64,000 nucleotides of DNA, from positions 62,001 through 126,000 of the forward strand of contig CAJUJL010000001.1 of the NCBI GenBank assembly GCA_910586725.1, given 5' to 3'. The position numbers and the translations under genes are program-made. Below, one piece after another: positions 61,801 to 64,000 of this stretch. The stretch is from an uncultured Lachnospiraceae bacterium. Lineage in GTDB: Bacteria; Bacillota; Clostridia; Lachnospirales; Lachnospiraceae. Numbering within the stretch: position 1 is the stretch's first letter; every line of letters begins with the position of its first letter. The notes under the pieces are model-generated. The model was given only the letters and a program-made list of their open reading frames with translations, searched no databases and was not told where the DNA came from.

Positions 61801-64000
61801 TCCTCAATCAGAATCTGCGACGTATCCGACAGGTTCATTCCCTCAATCGTAAAAGCCGTCGTCCGGATGCCGCAGTAAGTCGTGTTTTTGCCATCCTGTC
61901 CGGCTAATCCGCAGACCATAACCGTTACGGTTCCGGCATTTATATTGTCCGCAAAAGTAACGCTGTAGTCTTCGCCTTCAACAAGCACATTACCGAACGT
62001 ATTTCCCGGCGCCTGATCCGTAACTACAATTTCCGGCTCAATCGCTTCTTCCGTATAAACAGCCGTGTAATTATCTGTCAGTTTTCCGTCTTTACCCCGG
62101 AACTGAATTTTTACATTGAAGTTATTTCCAATGGTATATTCCTGTTCGATTGGCGCGCCTGTAAAATTGCCCCCCGACCCCGGTTTAATTGTCAATATGT
62201 ATTTTTTAGCCGGAGTTGTCGCCGCCGACGGCTGCCAGCAGGAGCTTTCATGCTCCAATACATAATCTACGCCTTCTTGCAGCACATATCTTCCCAGTTT
62301 TATCGACAGGGCGCGCAAGCTGTTTTCCGCCGCTTCGTTTTTCTCGGTACCGTCGTATTCATTGCCTCCCGGCCATACGTTAATGCCGTTTCCGATGTAT
62401 TCCACACTTGGAGCAATAAATAAATCCGCATCTTTTATATCTACCGGCACAATCGTAAACGGTTCAATGCGCATAGAGCCGTCTCCTCCGTATGCGCCGA
62501 TTCCTGACAGGCGGATTTCCGGACTGCCGCAATTGACCCTGTCTCCTGCAAATTCAACCTCATAATCGACGCCTTCGATCAGAGTCTTTGTCTCCGCGCT
62601 TCCGTCTTCCATCGCGACCGTAGTCGTCACCATAATCTGAGGCGTTATTTCATAGCCCGTATAGTAATATTCTCCGGAACTCGCCGAACCGCACGTTGAA
62701 TTTAAAAATGAAACGTCCGCATTTCTCAAATCTCCGGGAATCGTAAAATATTTTGTAATAGTTCCCGAATAATTATTAACGCCCTGAATAATGACGTATG
62801 CGCTTCCGGGAGATTCATTATTTCCGTAAATCAGGCGGTAATCCCCTGTCTGGCCATTATCTTTGCTTTCTTTTAACTGATACGTTCCTTCTGACTCGAC
62901 ATACTCTCCTTCTGTTGCGCTGCCGGCTCCCTGACGCTTTGTATCCGTAACCACAATTTCCGGTTTCACAGGAAATTTTGTCACCGGAGCTTCAACCTTG
63001 ATGTCAGAAACCTGAATTTCAGACGAGGAAATCGATTTGGGATCCACAGTGTAATTACCAAGCTGCACGATTCCAATTTCCGCCGGAGGTATAAAATTAT
63101 CTTTTGGTATAATGGTAAGATCCGTTTTTTGTCCGGCATTTGTTCCCTTGACAGAGAATACGTCGTAATCCTTTCCTTCCACTAACTTATATTGAAAACT
63201 TTCTCCCGTAATCGGATCCTGCACATTATAAATAATGGAGAGAGAAGGGATGACAGGGCTTCCGGTGAACATCGGATTGTTGCCCGGCGTATACACCAAC
63301 GGAGCCTGCAGCACAGCCACCTCATTATTATGAGTCCAGCTCTCCAGCGTAATTAAAACAGGTTCAATCGTAAAATAAGTCCTGATTTCTCCGCCATAAT
63401 CATTGATTCCGCTGATTATAATTGTCGGACGCTCCTCCTGCGGATCATTTTCTCCCGCGGCGTCGATATTATTCTTCCAGCTAACCTTATAATCACCGTC
63501 AACAATATAGTTGCCGTCCGAGTCCAGCATCAGATTGCCGTTTTCATCCCGCAAAATCGTCTCAGGCGCAAGGACCTCCCCATCCAGCGTAACGCTTACG
63601 GGTCCTGGTTTCAGCTCTCTTGAAATATACTGAAATACCAGCGCGTCCCATTGAACGTCTGCGTTCATAATGCTTTCACGGATATGGAAAATTTCTTTTC
63701 TCACCCCCGTAAAGTTTCCGGATCCCGTAATGATCACAACCGGCATCTGCTCCGGATCCGTTATGCCGGTATCTTTATTGTCATTTCTTTCCCATGTCAG
63801 AGTAAAATCTTTGCCCTCTCCAAATTCCAGCTCCCTGCCATTATACCGGATGACAGGAACCGGCTCTGCCGGCTGATTTTCATCATAGGCCTGGTTTGGA
63901 ATCGGTTCCACCCATACGTTTGAATCGTTAATATCCTGCGGGACAATCGTAAAGGTAATGCCGTTGCCCTCTGCGTCTTGGATGTCTTTGGAATTGATCG
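58812..64000 (-). CDS. Giant surface protein with Ig-like (MBG/YDG-type) repeats and FN3 domains (partial, N-terminus beyond window)
   Basis: At least 1729 codons; the frame stays open to the right edge, and its true start lies outside. It is built of many tandem beta repeats of about 80-100 residues with the pattern Y-T/D-G, then a Val-rich strand, EGxDYxVxYxNN, GxAxVTITGxGNYxGT and F-x-I, as in MBG/YDG-type bacterial Ig-like repeats. The C-terminal 200 residues are two FN3-like domains (GYTVYDANNQVI and GYEIYRSTKKTKGYKKI) and end in a Lys-rich tail. No LPxTG or membrane helix at the C-terminus, so it is perhaps held by binding rather than by sortase. First visible gene of the operon with sortase and LRR protein. 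Role: adhesion or matrix, inferred. Confidence 0.85.
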   Translation of the reverse strand, partial: INSKDIQDAEGNGITFTIVPQDINDSNVWVEPIPNQAYDENQPAEPVPVIRYNGRELEFGEGKDFTLTWERNDNKDTGITDPEQMPVVIITGSGNFTGVRKEIFHIRESIMNADVQWDALVFQYISRELKPGPVSVTLDGEVLAPETILRDENGNLMLDSDGNYIVDGDYKVSWKNNIDAAGENDPQEERPTIIISGINDYGGEIRTYFTIEPVLITLESWTHNNEVAVLQAPLVYTPGNNPMFTGSPVIPSLSIIYNVQDPITGESFQYKLVEGKDYDVFSVKGTNAGQKTDLTIIPKDNFIPPAEIGIVQLGNYTVDPKSISSSEIQVSDIKVEAPVTKFPVKPEIVVTDTKRQGAGSATEGEYVESEGTYQLKESKDNGQTGDYRLIYGNNESPGSAYVIIQGVNNYSGTITKYFTIPGDLRNADVSFLNSTCGSASSGEYYYTGYEITPQIMVTTTVAMEDGSAETKTLIEGVDYEVEFAGDRVNCGSPEIRLSGIGAYGGDGSMRIEPFTIVPVDIKDADLFIAPSVEYIGNGINVWPGGNEYDGTEKNEAAENSLRALSIKLGRYVLQEGVDYVLEHESSCWQPSAATTPAKKYILTIKPGSGGNFTGAPIEQEYTIGNNFNVKIQFRGKDGKLTDNYTAVYTEEAIEPEIVVTDQAPGNTFGNVLVEGEDYSVTFADNINAGTVTVMVCGLAGQDGKNTTYCGIRTTAFTIEGMNLSDTSQILIEDITEEYTYTSKEIKPEPKVTWKDHRDLEPGVDFDYVYRDNINVGDGYGRVTITAVSGNGNFISKTERAPVQFVMNPKNITDQDVILDSIPDQIYVDEEIEPALNIHWGADDIVLNNPTDYTQTYGERGNKNVGTVDMQVKGTGNYTGTIDTSFRIVPVKISDIILEYGDQNPRYDEGKYPWTGKQIKPQVKLTYYGTDGQLRTKTPEVLGCTVSYGPNQIVGTTTGTVTLSADPNGNCEGDDAIWHFGIVKRHIDDPEIEMTGVKDEYKLNKDMPECKPVPVLTFTPDLETRYTMRLNEDYSLDYQNYDQAGTATLTVTGEKNFDNEIVKNYIIANDLKDYVDVAEIDPSELPLVYNGKVQHPKLQLEFATNTIKEGETYTIGWDGECINAGEYKVLIQAVPGSGYTGTIEIPFTIEKCPIGEITFTIEDQEYIGSAIIPEITDIKAVDERISEEELGEGVFEVTEYGDNLEVGDEGTVTVKALEESNYTGEADVTFAIVPADLEKEYMESSVIDPQEYTGSDIVPELIIKDTRRNQDGEAKTPEDTESYLLGSDDYDIEIIDNKYPGRATVTITGKNHYKGIITKFFDITADLSFADIAPIPAQKYTGEEVKPKLSVKLGEKELIEDTDFYVTYDNNIERGRASATIHPMPLTSYTGEKTAYFDISRDISGAEIQLIDSVFTYTGGEIRPVAAVVFEGLKLTPGTDYKVDYANNVNVGTAEITVTGIGGYDGSITMTFEIGKRSVVQCSYDNVENKIYTGTPTSQDLAVTYGGRTLVLNQDYQISYEDNAAPGLASLIVSGIGNYGGVKTIRYLVNMTNVSGLKAKGSGDYVQLSWTAVPGAEGYTVYDANNQVIARTATPSYKNTGLTAMTTYTYKIRPYASSGGSTYYGSFSGMVKATTSIARPVVKLKGARKKVTVSWKKIDGVDGYEIYRSTKKTKGYKKIRTAKKSRITSYTNKRLTSKKKYFYRIRAYKKVNGKKIYSSYSSPKSVKAK

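Overview
The window looks like a chromosome segment of a gut-type Lachnospiraceae (low-to-mid GC Firmicutes, Clostridia). Supporting this are strong GGAGG ribosome sites before almost every gene, Firmicutes-type promoters and intrinsic terminators, a class B sortase with its substrate, a Csp-like subtilase, a feoA-feoA-feoB locus, and host-glycoprotein enzymes (a GH101 endo-alpha-N-acetylgalactosaminidase and an M60 mucinase-like protease). Almost everything is on the minus strand; only two genes (50.9 and 55.4 kb) are on plus. The first and last genes run off the window.

Layout: 1-2.7 kb, N-terminal part of a secreted GH101 enzyme. 3-7 kb, an AT-rich three-gene cassette (membrane protein, large HExxH metallopeptidase-like protein, 64-residue protein) with its own promoter and terminator, of unknown function. 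7.3-8.2 kb, hemB. 8.5-14.9 kb, a dockerin-bearing M60 protease translationally coupled to a cohesin-like/FN3 surface protein. About 15 kb, a degenerate tRNA-Tyr. 15.1-19.7 kb, a MarR regulator and a heterodimeric ABC exporter; their leader holds two inverted copies of a long hairpin element. 19.8-25.7 kb, CgeB-like glycosyltransferase, HD hydrolase, uxaC, PdaA-like deacetylase, a PurF paralogue lacking the catalytic Cys, ferredoxin. 25.8-28.9 kb, NatAB-like ABC transporter with a CPBP protease. 29.0-32.0 kb, ferrous iron uptake under a DtxR-like box. 32.0-50.7 kb, a chemosensory/phosphorelay cluster (three histidine kinases, Hpt, MCP, CheW, CheA, CheY, CheB, CheR, two REC-HD-GYP proteins) plus a subtilase and a probable small RNA, with no flagellar or pilus genes in view. 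50.9-55.7 kb, ECF S-component, galM, secA, TSCPD protein. 55.7-64 kb, a surface operon: giant Ig-like repeat protein, sortase B, and an LRR protein with a sorting signal.

How it fits together: the secreted GH101 and M60 enzymes point to growth on mucin-type O-glycoproteins, the sortase operon builds the cell surface, and the chemosensory cluster would couple signals to phosphorelay and possibly cyclic-di-GMP turnover. The least explained items are the paired hairpin elements in the marR leader (19.27-19.63 kb), the promoter-terminator small RNA unit at 32.0-32.13 kb, and the metallopeptidase cassette at 3-7 kb.
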